DNA of 11,188 bases, taken from NCBI GenBank assembly GCA_900754255.1, contig CAAECI010000113.1, forward strand, positions 1 through 11,188. Direction: 5' to 3'. Source of the DNA: an uncultured Succinivibrio sp. (GTDB lineage Bacteria; Pseudomonadota; Gammaproteobacteria; Enterobacterales; Succinivibrionaceae). The notes beneath the pieces are model-generated. The model was given only the letters and a program-made list of their open reading frames with translations, was not told where the DNA came from and did not search any database. Positions 1-7,425 of the stretch are shown piece after piece; the first letter of the stretch is position 1, and each line of letters opens with the position of its first letter. A program made the translations under genes and the position numbers.

Positions 1-60
1 AAGAGGGGATCTGGGGGTGGCTGAATAGCTGACGACGAGTGGCAGAATAACTGTCGGCTT

Positions 61-630
61 ATGGCTGATCAGTTGTCATTATACAATGATGCAATTGAGT
101 ATGGACTCCGACGTTATGAGTCTGAATTTGGAACAGTAAATTATGGGATCCCGTTTTTCAAACTTTATGCGACATACTCAATGCGTGATACGGCACCTCT
201 GACAAACTATGAGAAAACTCATTCCTCATTTAGAGGCCAAGGGTTAATTACTGCTGTAAAAACGGATTACCTGCTGTTTGTGGATTTATATAAGGAAGAG
301 GGCATTAAAGAATCAGTAAATTATGATGACAAGCTGCTCTCAACCAATGTCTTTCAATGGCAGTCGCCAAACAGCACAAAACAGGATTCAGATATAGGTC
401 AGAACCTTATTCACAACAAAGACAATAAGGTTAATCTGCATCTTTTTGTCAGAAAATATCCGTCATTAGAGGGCTTAACTGCTCCTTTTATCTATCTTGG
501 AAGGGTAAACACCATTGAAGACAGCGTAAAAGGTAATAAACCAATTACCATGAACTTCTTGCTTGAAAACGAGGTTCCGGATCAGCTGTATAACGAGCTT
601 ACAACGATTGTTGACGGTGATTTGGATTAG
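61..630 (+). CDS. DUF3427-domain protein, probable detached C-terminus of a helicase-type protein
   Basis: The 189-residue product matches the DUF3427 domain as I recall it, usually the C-terminal module of large superfamily II DEAD/DEAH helicase-like proteins that often carry a PLD nuclease domain. Visible hallmarks are FFKLYATYSMRD (about 32-43), FVDLYKEEGI (73-82), VFQWQSPNS (97-105), the IGQNLIHN stretch (112-119), LHLFVRKY (126-133) and PFIYLGRV (142-149). No helicase motif (Walker A, DEAD box) and no HxK nuclease motif is present. The frame is closed by a TGA at 22-24, ATG 61 is the first usable start, and no convincing Shine-Dalgarno precedes it. It is visibly more AT-rich than glpX and the genes beyond. 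I infer a 5'-truncated remnant of a larger defence- or restriction-associated gene, or less likely a stand-alone domain protein. Whether it is expressed is unknown. Confidence 0.6.
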   Translation: MADQLSLYNDAIEYGLRRYESEFGTVNYGIPFFKLYATYSMRDTAPLTNYEKTHSSFRGQGLITAVKTDYLLFVDLYKEEGIKESVNYDDKLLSTNVFQWQSPNSTKQDSDIGQNLIHNKDNKVNLHLFVRKYPSLEGLTAPFIYLGRVNTIEDSVKGNKPITMNFLLENEVPDQLYNELTTIVDGDLD

Positions 631-707
631 AGTGAACGCTGCTTTCCGTTACCGCTAATGCATCTCATCAGCAACAAAGGCCCGTGTCCTCACTATAACA
701 ACGTATT

Positions 708-735
708 AAAAAAAATCCCGGACTGAGCCCGGGAT
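708..735 (-). terminator. Intrinsic terminator after glpX
   Basis: On the minus strand the inverted repeat ATCCCGG (729-735) / CCGGGAT (715-721) with a 7-nt loop is followed directly by a run of eight T (708-715, one shared with the stem). It starts about 20 nt after the glpX stop codon. On the plus strand no T-run follows the stem, so it should serve glpX and not the convergent DUF3427 gene. Confidence 0.88.
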
Positions 736-754
736 CTTGCAGTTACATGCAGTA

Positions 755-1744
755 TCAATATCTGATGGAGCTCATCTTCGAGAGCTTATCGCGATCGTGG
801 AAGGCTTTGATATAGCGACGCGTTCCGGTACGGCCGCGCGTAGAAAGCGAGCTCGTTACAGCATAGCCGCGGCGATATTGCACGCCCTGTACCAGATCGC
901 TGCCGGTAACGCCGGTGCAGGCAAAATAGCAGGTGTCGTTTTTAATAATGTCATCTAAGGTGTAAATGGTCTTAAGGCTTAAACCGTCGACCTCCTCAAC
1001 CAATTTACGCTCCTCCTGAGTCTTAGGAGTAAGACGCATGAGCATCTGTCCGCCCGATCCCTTGATACCGCAGGCGGCGATCACTGCCTCGGGAGTTCCG
1101 CCTATGCCCCATACCATATCGATCTCACTGAAGGGATCGGTAGCCAGCAAAGCACCTGCGATATCGCCCTCAGGCTGTAACAGCACGCGCGCACCGGCGG
1201 CGCGAATTTCAGCAGCCAGTTTTTCATGACGCGGCTTGTCCAAAACGAATACATTAAGAGCTGTGACGGGTTTACCCAAGGCACGGGCAACATGCATTAA
1301 ATTATCCTGAACGGGGGCATCGAGATCGATTACATTCGCAGCCTCAGCCCCTACGATCATTTTCATAGCGTAGTAGCTGTGACCGGGATTAAACATGGCC
1401 CCCTTGGGAGCCAAGCCTGCACAGGACATGCCGTTTACGCGACCGAAGGCCACACAGGAGGTTCCGTCCACGGGATCGACTGCTACATCCATTTCGGGAC
1501 CGTCGCCGAAGCCTACATCTTCACCCGGTGCAAGCATAGGAGCACCGTCCTTCTCCCCTTCACCAACAATTACCGTTCCGCGTATATGTAATCCCTGAAA
1601 GGCGATACGCATGGCATTGACCGCATCCTGATCCACCGCTTCCTTGTCACCGCGTCCTATCTGCAGGGCTGAGGTCAAAGCCGCTGCCTCGGTGACACGT
1701 ACGAGATCCAATGCAATGTTTTTGTCCGCTAAATGCTGAAACAT
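755..1744 (-). CDS. glpX: Fructose-1,6-bisphosphatase class II (GlpX)
   Basis: Cytosolic, metal-dependent hydrolysis of fructose 1,6-bisphosphate to fructose 6-phosphate in gluconeogenesis. The 329 residues match the full length of the family (E. coli GlpX is 336). Visible motifs are VRVTEAAAL (15-23), GRGDK with Asp33, the metal-site GEGE (61-64), DPVDGT (90-95), KPRH (170-173), and GIGGTPE ending at Glu219; these are the Asp/Glu ligands of the lithium-sensitive phosphatase fold. The C-terminus carries the usual TGVT segment and the TRGRTGTRR stretch. ATG 1744 is preceded by an AGAGGG Shine-Dalgarno about 6 nt upstream. The gene lies 93 nt after phoR with its own possible promoter and ends at a clear terminator, so it is probably a separate unit. 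No glycerol genes (glpF, glpK) are adjacent, so a general gluconeogenic role is likely. Confidence 0.95.
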   Translation of the reverse strand: MFQHLADKNIALDLVRVTEAAALTSALQIGRGDKEAVDQDAVNAMRIAFQGLHIRGTVIVGEGEKDGAPMLAPGEDVGFGDGPEMDVAVDPVDGTSCVAFGRVNGMSCAGLAPKGAMFNPGHSYYAMKMIVGAEAANVIDLDAPVQDNLMHVARALGKPVTALNVFVLDKPRHEKLAAEIRAAGARVLLQPEGDIAGALLATDPFSEIDMVWGIGGTPEAVIAACGIKGSGGQMLMRLTPKTQEERKLVEEVDGLSLKTIYTLDDIIKNDTCYFACTGVTGSDLVQGVQYRRGYAVTSSLSTRGRTGTRRYIKAFHDRDKLSKMSSIRY

Positions 1745-1773
1745 ATATCCCTCTTTTTTATCCCAATTGGTAA

Positions 1774-1795
1774 TGTCGGTTAAAGCTTACCGACA
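1774..1795 (-). promoter_or_regulatory. Inverted repeat in the glpX leader
   Basis: TGTCGGT (1774-1780) and ACCGACA (1789-1795) form a perfect 7-bp inverted repeat around an 8-nt spacer. It is not followed by a T-run on the minus strand, so it does not look like a phoR terminator. It lies immediately downstream of a possible -10 (1797-1802), which would place it at the transcription start or 5' end of glpX mRNA, a normal place for an operator. A separate 8-bp palindrome CCAATTGG sits at 1763-1770. The binding factor is unknown. Confidence 0.35.
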
Positions 1796-1796
1796 A

Positions 1797-1802
1797 ATCA
1801 TA
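1797..1802 (-). promoter_or_regulatory. Possible glpX promoter -10 (TATGAT)
   Basis: On the minus strand TATGAT matches the TATAAT consensus at five of six positions, 52 nt upstream of the glpX start codon and after an AT-rich tract. No good -35 hexamer is found at 16-18 nt, so an activator or an extended contact would be needed. This is a by-eye call. Confidence 0.3.
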
Positions 1803-1805
1803 TCT

Positions 1806-1834
1806 AAAAAAGAAAAAATATGCTCTAAATTAGC
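1806..1834 (-). terminator. Weak candidate terminator after phoR
   Basis: On the minus strand, just after the phoR stop, a short stem TGCT...AGCA with a 7-nt loop is followed by TTTTTTCTTTTTT. The U-tract is good but the stem is only four base pairs, so termination would be inefficient and some read-through into glpX is possible. Confidence 0.3.
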
Positions 1835-1837
1835 ACG

Positions 1838-3532
1838 TTACGCTTTATTTTTTGAACGCGGGATCACGACTTTAAAGGAAGTTCCCACCCCGATCTCACT
1901 TTTTACGCTTACGTTTCCGCCAAAAAACATAGCTGCGCGTTTAACTATAGACAGCCCAAGTCCAGTTCCCTCGTTGCGACGGGAATGGCTTTTATCCACA
2001 CGATAAAAGCGCTCGAATATCCTTCCCTGATCCTCCTTAGGAATGCCGTTGCCGTCATCCTCAACCTCAATACGACGTTCATTGTCGTCTTCAGAGAGCA
2101 TGATCCTCACATGACCGTCCGTTTTCCCATACTTCACGGCATTGTCAGCCAAATTGAAGATCATTTCATAGAAATAACGATATATGCCGAGAAAAGGTGA
2201 CATCTGCCCCTCGGTAGAAATAGTTATATGCTTAGTGGCTGCCTTATCACTCAAATTTTTAGCTATTTCGCGGCATATTTTTTCTGGATCCAGTTCCTCC
2301 TCCGCCTCTTTGGCACTGCCCTCATCCAATCTTGAAAGAAGAATGATGTCGTTGATCATGCGCAAAAGAGCATTGGACTCACGTGAAATCTTGCTATAAA
2401 AGGTCTGCTCATCACCCCTCTTAACCAGTCCCGAGCTCAAAAGTTCGGCGGCACCAATGATCGACTGTAAAGGGGTCTTAAGCTCATGAGACACATTGGC
2501 CGTAAACTCCCGACGTTGCATTTCCGCACGCTTTGCGGCAGTGACGTTTACGAAAATCATCGCATAACCGAGCAACTCCTCGTTACCCACACGGCTTATA
2601 AAAACGTCAAAAATTTTTCCGTCTCTTTCTATTGAATTTCTGATCGTCGGTCCGTCACTATGATCACCCTCGAAGATTTCCCGCACATAATCCGAGTGAT
2701 CGATTTTAAGGAAGCTTTTTCCGACGTCTTCCTCAGAACAATGCAAGATCTTACAGGCACTGCGATTTAAGGAAATTATTTCTCCGGAGGCGTTTAAAAC
2801 AACCAGGCCTTCCCTCATGCCGGAGGTGACCGCCGACAATTCCTCGGCCTGTCTTTTTATATGCAGGATCTGTGAAGTAATGTGTCTTTGCTGATCATCC
2901 AAACGGCGTATGAGCGGAGTTAACTCCTCATATATATCGGCATCGAGCGGACGATCAAGATCAAGCTCATTGATGGGCTCAACAATACGTTTTGATATTC
3001 TTCTGGCAAAGAAGGCTGACAATGCTGCGGCAATGGTAAGTATTACCAATGCTTCCCCGAATAAAACGGCGATCCCATGAAAAACTGTAGCCGTGGTCAC
3101 CGAGCAACGCAGTATGCTTCCGTCCTTAAGCTTCAAGGCGAAGTAATCGGTTCTCTCAGATAAGGTATCCGACATTCTTACGGAGCGCCCCGTACCGCTT
3201 TGCAAGGCCTCAATTACCTCAAGACGTTGCAAATGGCTGTCCATTTGAGAGGCGGAAGCCTCGCTGTCAAAAAAAACCTCCCCCGAGGGCATGATGACGG
3301 TCACACGATAGGGGTAAATAATCTCGCGGCTTATTGCTCCCCTGCCCCTGCCGTTGATGACTGAGGCCAGAGAATTGGTGTAGGACTCAAGAGCGTTTAG
3401 CGAATTGCTGCGAATTATATGTTGCGAAATGAACATAATGCCGCATGATGCCAAGATCATAGCGGCAACGGCAACGGAGAAAATCCCCCAAAAGATCCTA
3501 AACTTCAAAAGATTCTTCAGCCTTATATCCAA
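1838..3532 (-). CDS. phoR: Phosphate regulon sensor histidine kinase PhoR
   Basis: Inner-membrane kinase/phosphatase partner of PhoB. The 564 residues read in order: transmembrane segment about 12-36, an extracytoplasmic domain of about 115 residues (41-152), transmembrane segment about 153-176, a linker/HAMP-like region, PAS domain about 232-332 (MREGLVVLNASGEI), HisKA with phospho-acceptor His349 in SHELKTPL, and HATPase_c with N-box (Asn460, Asn464), DDGNGI (492-497), ERFYRVD (507-513) and GTGLGLS (522-528). E. coli PhoR (431 residues) lacks such an external domain; this layout is that of Firmicutes PhoR. The start is uncertain: TTG 3532 lies inside phoB with a GAGGGG set rather close, giving a 35-nt overlap, and a second in-frame TTG at 3508 would give 11 nt. 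Either way translation is probably coupled to phoB. Its position after phoU and phoB supports phoR over another kinase. Confidence 0.9.
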   Translation of the reverse strand: MDIRLKNLLKFRIFWGIFSVAVAAMILASCGIMFISQHIIRSNSLNALESYTNSLASVINGRGRGAISREIIYPYRVTVIMPSGEVFFDSEASASQMDSHLQRLEVIEALQSGTGRSVRMSDTLSERTDYFALKLKDGSILRCSVTTATVFHGIAVLFGEALVILTIAAALSAFFARRISKRIVEPINELDLDRPLDADIYEELTPLIRRLDDQQRHITSQILHIKRQAEELSAVTSGMREGLVVLNASGEIISLNRSACKILHCSEEDVGKSFLKIDHSDYVREIFEGDHSDGPTIRNSIERDGKIFDVFISRVGNEELLGYAMIFVNVTAAKRAEMQRREFTANVSHELKTPLQSIIGAAELLSSGLVKRGDEQTFYSKISRESNALLRMINDIILLSRLDEGSAKEAEEELDPEKICREIAKNLSDKAATKHITISTEGQMSPFLGIYRYFYEMIFNLADNAVKYGKTDGHVRIMLSEDDNERRIEVEDDGNGIPKEDQGRIFERFYRVDKSHSRRNEGTGLGLSIVKRAAMFFGGNVSVKSEIGVGTSFKVVIPRSKNKA

Positions 3533-4175
3533 GGCCCCTCACCGTACGAATGATTGCTCCCCCGTCACCGAGCTTTTGACGTAAGGTCCTGATATGAACG
3601 TCAACGGTACGGTTTTCGCCGTCATATTCAAGATTCCAGATCTTACCCAAAAGCATTTCACGCGAATAAACACGACCGGGATGCTTCATCAGCAAAGAAA
3701 GAACCTCAAATTCCTTAAAGGTCAGCTCTACGGGAGAGCCGTCCACTCGTACCTCATGGCGAGTCTGACTTAAAACGACGTTCCCCATACTCAAAACCTC
3801 TTCACGATCGCTTTGAGTTCTTCTCAGCACCGCTTTTACACGGGCGGCCATTTCCATCATGGAAAATGGCTTGGTGAGATAGTCGTCGGCCCCCGCATCC
3901 AAGGCTCCGATACGCTCGTATTCGGCCCCCTTGGCCGTAGCCATGATCACGGGGATCTGTCTGGTACGTACATCACGGCGCAGACGCTTTAAAATGTCCA
4001 CGCCGTCCCCGTCGGGCAACATCACATCCAGCAATATCAAATCAGGGATCTGCTTTGACAAAGCTTCAAAGAAACTGCGACTGTCCGCAAAGCCCTCGGC
4101 CTCCATATTGAGCGAGCGCAGGGTATAAATCTCAATTTCCCTGATATCGGTGTCATCCTCAACGCAGTAGATCAT
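3498..4175 (-). CDS. phoB: Phosphate regulon response regulator PhoB (OmpR/PhoB family)
   Basis: A 225-residue DNA-binding response regulator, the usual family length. The receiver domain (about 1-112) has the acidic pocket Glu6-Asp7-Asp8, phospho-acceptor Asp50 in LLDVMLPDGDG, Thr80, and Lys102 in LTKPF. The C-terminal winged helix (about 128-220) shows the LTFKEFEVLSLLMKHPGRV start, the RTVDVHIRTLRQKL recognition-helix region and the final RTVRGLGYK. The operon order phoU-phoB-phoR points to phosphate control (PhoB in Proteobacteria, PhoP in Bacillus). ATG 4175 follows a GAGG that overlaps the phoU stop codon (TGAGG), with an 8-nt spacer, suggesting coupled translation. Its likely target is the repeated TTnACA operator ahead of pstS. 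Confidence 0.93.
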   Translation of the reverse strand: MIYCVEDDTDIREIEIYTLRSLNMEAEGFADSRSFFEALSKQIPDLILLDVMLPDGDGVDILKRLRRDVRTRQIPVIMATAKGAEYERIGALDAGADDYLTKPFSMMEMAARVKAVLRRTQSDREEVLSMGNVVLSQTRHEVRVDGSPVELTFKEFEVLSLLMKHPGRVYSREMLLGKIWNLEYDGENRTVDVHIRTLRQKLGDGGAIIRTVRGLGYKAEESFEV

Positions 4176-4185
4176 CTCAAAGGCC

Positions 4186-4839
4186 TCATATTGATGACGT
4201 GCCCGGCTGCTTGCCGGTAATAACGTACAAAACCCACTGAGCTATATTGCAGCAGTGATCGGCGGTACGTTCAAGATATTTTGCCATAAGTAACACATCC
4301 AGACTGACCTTGTGCTCTGGGTTTTCCGTAAGCTCCTCGGTAATAGCCTGCTTGATCATCATGAAATATTTATCCACGCCGTCGTCGCTCTTTAAAACGT
4401 CACCCGCCACACGCTGATCAAGTCTCACGAAGGAATCGACGGCCTTATGCATTATCTGACGTACAGCCTCAGACATCTTGATGAGCAGATCGAAGGATTT
4501 TCCCACCAGAGTATAGTCATAAGTCATGACTATTTCAGCAATATCCACGCTCTGTGCACCTATACGGTCAAGATCGGTCACCATCTTCAGTACGGCCGAG
4601 ACCAAGCGCAGATCGCTTGCCACCGGTTGCTGACGCAAAATCAAAGACAGGCAGGATCTTTCTATGTCGCGACTGCGGTTTGCCAAATCATATTTTTGGT
4701 TGAACACATATAAGGCACGCTCACGATCCTTTTCCGTAAGCGCCGCAAAATCTTCTCCGAGATTTTTCTCACAAAGCGATCCCAATAATATGAATTGCTT
4801 ATTTAATTCATCAAACTGTTCGTCAAGCTTCTTTCTCAT
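4186..4839 (-). CDS. phoU: Phosphate signalling protein PhoU
   Basis: A cytosolic, all-helical peripheral protein that links the Pst transporter to PhoR and restrains PhoR and transport when phosphate is plentiful. The 217 residues hold the expected two three-helix PhoU repeats. The hallmarks are LRQQPVASDLR (68-78) and the two metal-cluster helices DLDRIGAQSVDIAE (89-102) and KYLERTADHCCNIAQW (187-202), with the family E/DxxxD spacing. A very strong Shine-Dalgarno (GAGGAGG) sits about 6 nt before ATG 4839. It lies 24 nt after pstB and 10 nt before phoB, inside a tightly packed operon. Full length, no oddities beyond the paired Cys196-Cys197 where other PhoU proteins usually have different small residues. 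Confidence 0.95.
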   Translation of the reverse strand: MRKKLDEQFDELNKQFILLGSLCEKNLGEDFAALTEKDRERALYVFNQKYDLANRSRDIERSCLSLILRQQPVASDLRLVSAVLKMVTDLDRIGAQSVDIAEIVMTYDYTLVGKSFDLLIKMSEAVRQIMHKAVDSFVRLDQRVAGDVLKSDDGVDKYFMMIKQAITEELTENPEHKVSLDVLLMAKYLERTADHCCNIAQWVLYVITGKQPGTSSI

Positions 4840-4863
4840 GGTAGTCCTCCTCTTTATCGACTC

Positions 4864-5631
4864 TTAGCCGAAACGACCGGTTATATAGTCTTCGGTACGC
4901 TTGTCATCAGGTTTTGAGAAAATCTTATCGGTAGGTCCGAATTCGACCAAATCCCCCAATAGGAAGAAGGCGGTGTAGTCGGATATACGCAATGCCTGCT
5001 GCATGTTATGCGTTACGATCACTATGGAATAGCGTTCCTTCAATTCCAAAGCCAACTCCTCAATCTTGCCCGTTGAAATAGGATCAAGCGCCGAGGTAGG
5101 CTCATCCATAAGCAACACCTCAGGCTGTACCGCCAGAGCACGGGCAATGCAAAGACGCTGCTGCTGGCCGCCCGAAAGACCGAGGGCGGAGCTGTGCAGA
5201 CGATCCTTCACCTCATCGAATATGGCGGCCGCACGCAAGGAGTTTTCCACTAGGGCGTCAAGCTTGGCTCGGTTACGCACGCCGTGAGTTCTAGGACCGT
5301 AGGCAATGTTGTCATAGATACTCATGGGAAAGGGATTGGGCTTTTGAAACACCATTCCCACCTCCTTGCGCAGCTTGGACACGTCTATGTCGCTGTTTAC
5401 GAGCTCCTCATCGTGATAAATGATTGAACCCTCGAATTTACATGCGGGGATCAGATCATTCATACGATTAAGATTGCGCAGAAAGGTAGACTTACCGCAT
5501 CCGGACGGACCGATCAGGGCTGTGATGGAATGCTCCTTGATATCCATGTTGATGTTATGCAAGGCATGATGATCACCGTACCACTGATTAAATTTTTTGA
5601 CGGTAAAGATGTTGTTATTTGAATCTGACAT
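4864..5631 (-). CDS. pstB: Phosphate ABC transporter ATP-binding protein PstB
   Basis: ATPase subunit of the high-affinity phosphate importer, working as a dimer on the cytosolic face of PstC/PstA. The 255 residues are normal for PstB. Seen in order: the N-terminal NQWYGDHHAL A-loop region, Walker A GPSGCGKST (41-49), the PstB-type LRNLNRMNDL (51-60), the Q-loop FQKPNPFP (95-102), ABC signature LSGGQ (152-156), Walker B VLLMDE (172-177), D-loop SALD (180-183) and switch His208. ATG 5631 begins 3 nt after the pstA stop, with an AAGAG Shine-Dalgarno inside the end of pstA, so pstA and pstB are likely translationally coupled. Confidence 0.97.
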   Translation of the reverse strand: MSDSNNNIFTVKKFNQWYGDHHALHNINMDIKEHSITALIGPSGCGKSTFLRNLNRMNDLIPACKFEGSIIYHDEELVNSDIDVSKLRKEVGMVFQKPNPFPMSIYDNIAYGPRTHGVRNRAKLDALVENSLRAAAIFDEVKDRLHSSALGLSGGQQQRLCIARALAVQPEVLLMDEPTSALDPISTGKIEELALELKERYSIVIVTHNMQQALRISDYTAFFLLGDLVEFGPTDKIFSKPDDKRTEDYITGRFG

Positions 5632-5634
5632 TTA

Positions 5635-6489
5635 CTAAACTCTTTTATTTCTGATACGACGGGCCAATACACTGGCAGTAATATTGATGGCAAGACTCAT
5701 GAACATAAGAATGGCGGCAATCACAAAGGCCACCTCAAACTCACCCTGTTCCTTGGCATACACATACAGAGCTACGGTTAAGGTTGCACCTGCCGACTGC
5801 ATGGCATCAAAAAATCCGTTGAGGTTGTGAGCAAAGCCTGCGGTAAAGAGCAAGGCGGCGGACTCGCCCATCATGCGTCCCACCGACAAAATGCAGCCGG
5901 TGACGATGCCGTCCACACAGCAGGGAAAAACTACGGTACGAATGACGCGCCATTTGGCAGCGCCCAGACCGAAGGCTCCTTCGCGGTAGCTTTGCGGAAC
6001 GGTCTTAAGGCTTTCCTGAGTGGTACGGATCACAGTAGGTAAATTCATGATCATAAGCGTTAAGGCACCGGCTAGCAGCGAGGTCTTAAAACCCAGGAAC
6101 TGACAGAAAACCAACATACCTACCAGACCGTAAATAATGGACGGAATTCCGGCTAAGGTTTCAATGCAATATTCAATGGCCTTCTCAATACGCGGACGGT
6201 TTGAATACTCGTTAAGATATACGGCCGTACCGACACCCATGGGCAGGACCAGTAGCAACGCAGCGAAGATGATATATATCGTATTTAATATATCCGGTAG
6301 CACGCCTATAGTTTCATCCAAATATGAGGGCGATGTAGACAAAAGCTGCCATGAGAAATAAGGCACCGATCTTACAAAGATGTAGAGTATGAGAAAAATC
6401 ACCAGTGCAATGGTTACGGCCATGCACAGATGCGACAGACTCAGCATCGTGTATTTATAAATCTTTCTTTTGGTGGAAGCGACTGACAT
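5635..6489 (-). CDS. pstA: Phosphate ABC transporter permease PstA
   Basis: Inner-membrane channel subunit paired with PstC. The 284 residues contain six hydrophobic segments (about 20-40, 67-93, 111-132, 136-155, 192-217 and 254-276). The ABC permease EAA-type loop that contacts PstB is EGAFGLGAAKWRVI (170-183). The stretches ETLAGIPSIIYGLVGM (110-125) and VGRMMGESAAL (203-213) are characteristic of PstA. The ATG overlaps the pstC stop by one base (TGATG on the minus strand), with AAGGGG about 11 nt upstream, a classic coupling arrangement. To my eye the sequence is closer to clostridial PstA than to the E. coli protein, which needs a tree to confirm. Confidence 0.95.
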   Translation of the reverse strand: MSVASTKRKIYKYTMLSLSHLCMAVTIALVIFLILYIFVRSVPYFSWQLLSTSPSYLDETIGVLPDILNTIYIIFAALLLVLPMGVGTAVYLNEYSNRPRIEKAIEYCIETLAGIPSIIYGLVGMLVFCQFLGFKTSLLAGALTLMIMNLPTVIRTTQESLKTVPQSYREGAFGLGAAKWRVIRTVVFPCCVDGIVTGCILSVGRMMGESAALLFTAGFAHNLNGFFDAMQSAGATLTVALYVYAKEQGEFEVAFVIAAILMFMSLAINITASVLARRIRNKRV

Positions 6490-7370
6490 CAGCGTTTAAT
6501 CCCCTTCTTTAGGAACATGTTCAGGATCATGTTGATGATCATGATGAAAACGAACAAGGTCAGAGCAATGGAGAACAAAGCCTGACGCTGCAGGCCCGAC
6601 GAATAAGACATTTCGGAGGCTACGGCGGTAGTCAGGAAACGCACGCTCTCGAATATGGAATAAGGCATATTGGCCGCATTACCTGCTACCATCATTACGG
6701 CCATGGCCTCACCTATGGCTCTGCCTACGCCCAATACTACGGCAGCGCTGATCCCCGAGCGGGCGGCGGGAACAACCACCTTAAAAATGGTTTCGATACG
6801 ATTGGCTCCCAGTGCCAGCGAGCCCAGCTCATATTCCTCGGGAACGGCCTCGATGGCGGTAATGGAAACCTTGATGATGGAGGGCAGGATCATGACGGCC
6901 AGTACGATAATGGCCGAGAACAAGCCCGAGCCGTCAGGCAGACCGAACAGATGCTGAACGCCCGGAACCAAAACCAGCATACCTATAAAGCCGTATACAA
7001 CCGAGGGGATACCGGCTAACAAATCCACCACCGGCTCAACGGCGGCACGAACCTTTTTCGAAGCCATTTTGGCAAGATAAACGGCTGAAAAAAATCCCAG
7101 AGGTAAGCCTATGAAAATAGCACCAATGGTTCCGTATACGGAGGTAAGAATAAAGGGAAGAATTCCGAATTTAGGCTCGGAAGCGGTGGAAGCCCACTCC
7201 GTTCCCAACAGAAAATCTACGGGGCCTACCTTAACTATGGCCGGGAGACCTGCAATCACAAGATAGACGCAGATCATGAGCACGAAGCCCACGTTCATCA
7301 CACCGAGTATAAGAAAGATCCAGTAGGCGATCTTTTCGGTATTAATCAGCTTTTTTTTACTTTGAAGCAT
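6489..7370 (-). CDS. pstC: Phosphate ABC transporter permease PstC
   Basis: Inner-membrane channel subunit of the phosphate importer. From ATG 7370 it has 293 residues and six hydrophobic segments. Diagnostic stretches are the DLLAGIPSVVYGFIGMLV segment, the EAA-type loop EELYELGSLALGAN-like region (read here as PEEYELGSLALGAN), VVLGVGRAIGEAMAV, and the C-terminal ASEMSYSSGLQRQALF region. An in-frame ATG at 7397 would add MACFFGSAS, but that codon lies inside the perfect hairpin at 7387-7408 and the added residues look unlike a PstC start, so I prefer 7370 despite its weak GGAT Shine-Dalgarno. The stop overlaps the pstA start. The 55-nt gap to pstS plus the hairpin suggests lower expression than pstS. 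The sequence recalls clostridial PstC. Confidence 0.92.
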   Translation of the reverse strand: MLQSKKKLINTEKIAYWIFLILGVMNVGFVLMICVYLVIAGLPAIVKVGPVDFLLGTEWASTASEPKFGILPFILTSVYGTIGAIFIGLPLGFFSAVYLAKMASKKVRAAVEPVVDLLAGIPSVVYGFIGMLVLVPGVQHLFGLPDGSGLFSAIIVLAVMILPSIIKVSITAIEAVPEEYELGSLALGANRIETIFKVVVPAARSGISAAVVLGVGRAIGEAMAVMMVAGNAANMPYSIFESVRFLTTAVASEMSYSSGLQRQALFSIALTLFVFIMIINMILNMFLKKGIKR

Positions 7371-7386
7371 ACTTGCGGATCCAAAG

Positions 7387-7408
7387 AAGCAGGCCATATG
7401 GCCTGCTT
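7387..7408 (-). terminator. Perfect hairpin between pstS and pstC: attenuator or mRNA-stabilising stem
   Basis: A perfect 22-nt palindrome whose half is AAGCAGGCCAT begins 17 nt after the pstS stop. On the minus strand the tail is CTTCTTTGG, a poor U-tract, so it should act as a partial terminator or a 3' stabiliser of pstS mRNA, not a full stop. Intercistronic structures after the binding-protein gene are common in ABC importer operons and yield excess binding protein. The plus strand has a slightly better tail (CTTTTATTTA) but no gene there to terminate. Confidence 0.7.
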
Positions 7409-7425
7409 TTATTTATAAGACTTGA

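Noticed and set aside
1..60. Coding continuation of the DUF3427 gene to the left edge
   Set aside because: The frame has a TGA at 22-24 and the other two plus-strand frames also stop within 40 nt, so no intact upstream coding region can be supported here.
737..958. Plus-strand open frame opposite the end of glpX
   Set aside because: It is fully antisense to the conserved GlpX C-terminus, shows no recognisable domain, and has no Shine-Dalgarno. The same holds for other plus-strand frames opposite phoR, phoU, pstA, pstC, pstS and the DUF945 gene.
7371..7397. N-terminal extension of PstC from ATG 7397
   Set aside because: The start codon is buried in a perfect hairpin and the nine extra residues do not look like a PstC N-terminus. 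I kept ATG 7370 as the start, with the alternative noted.
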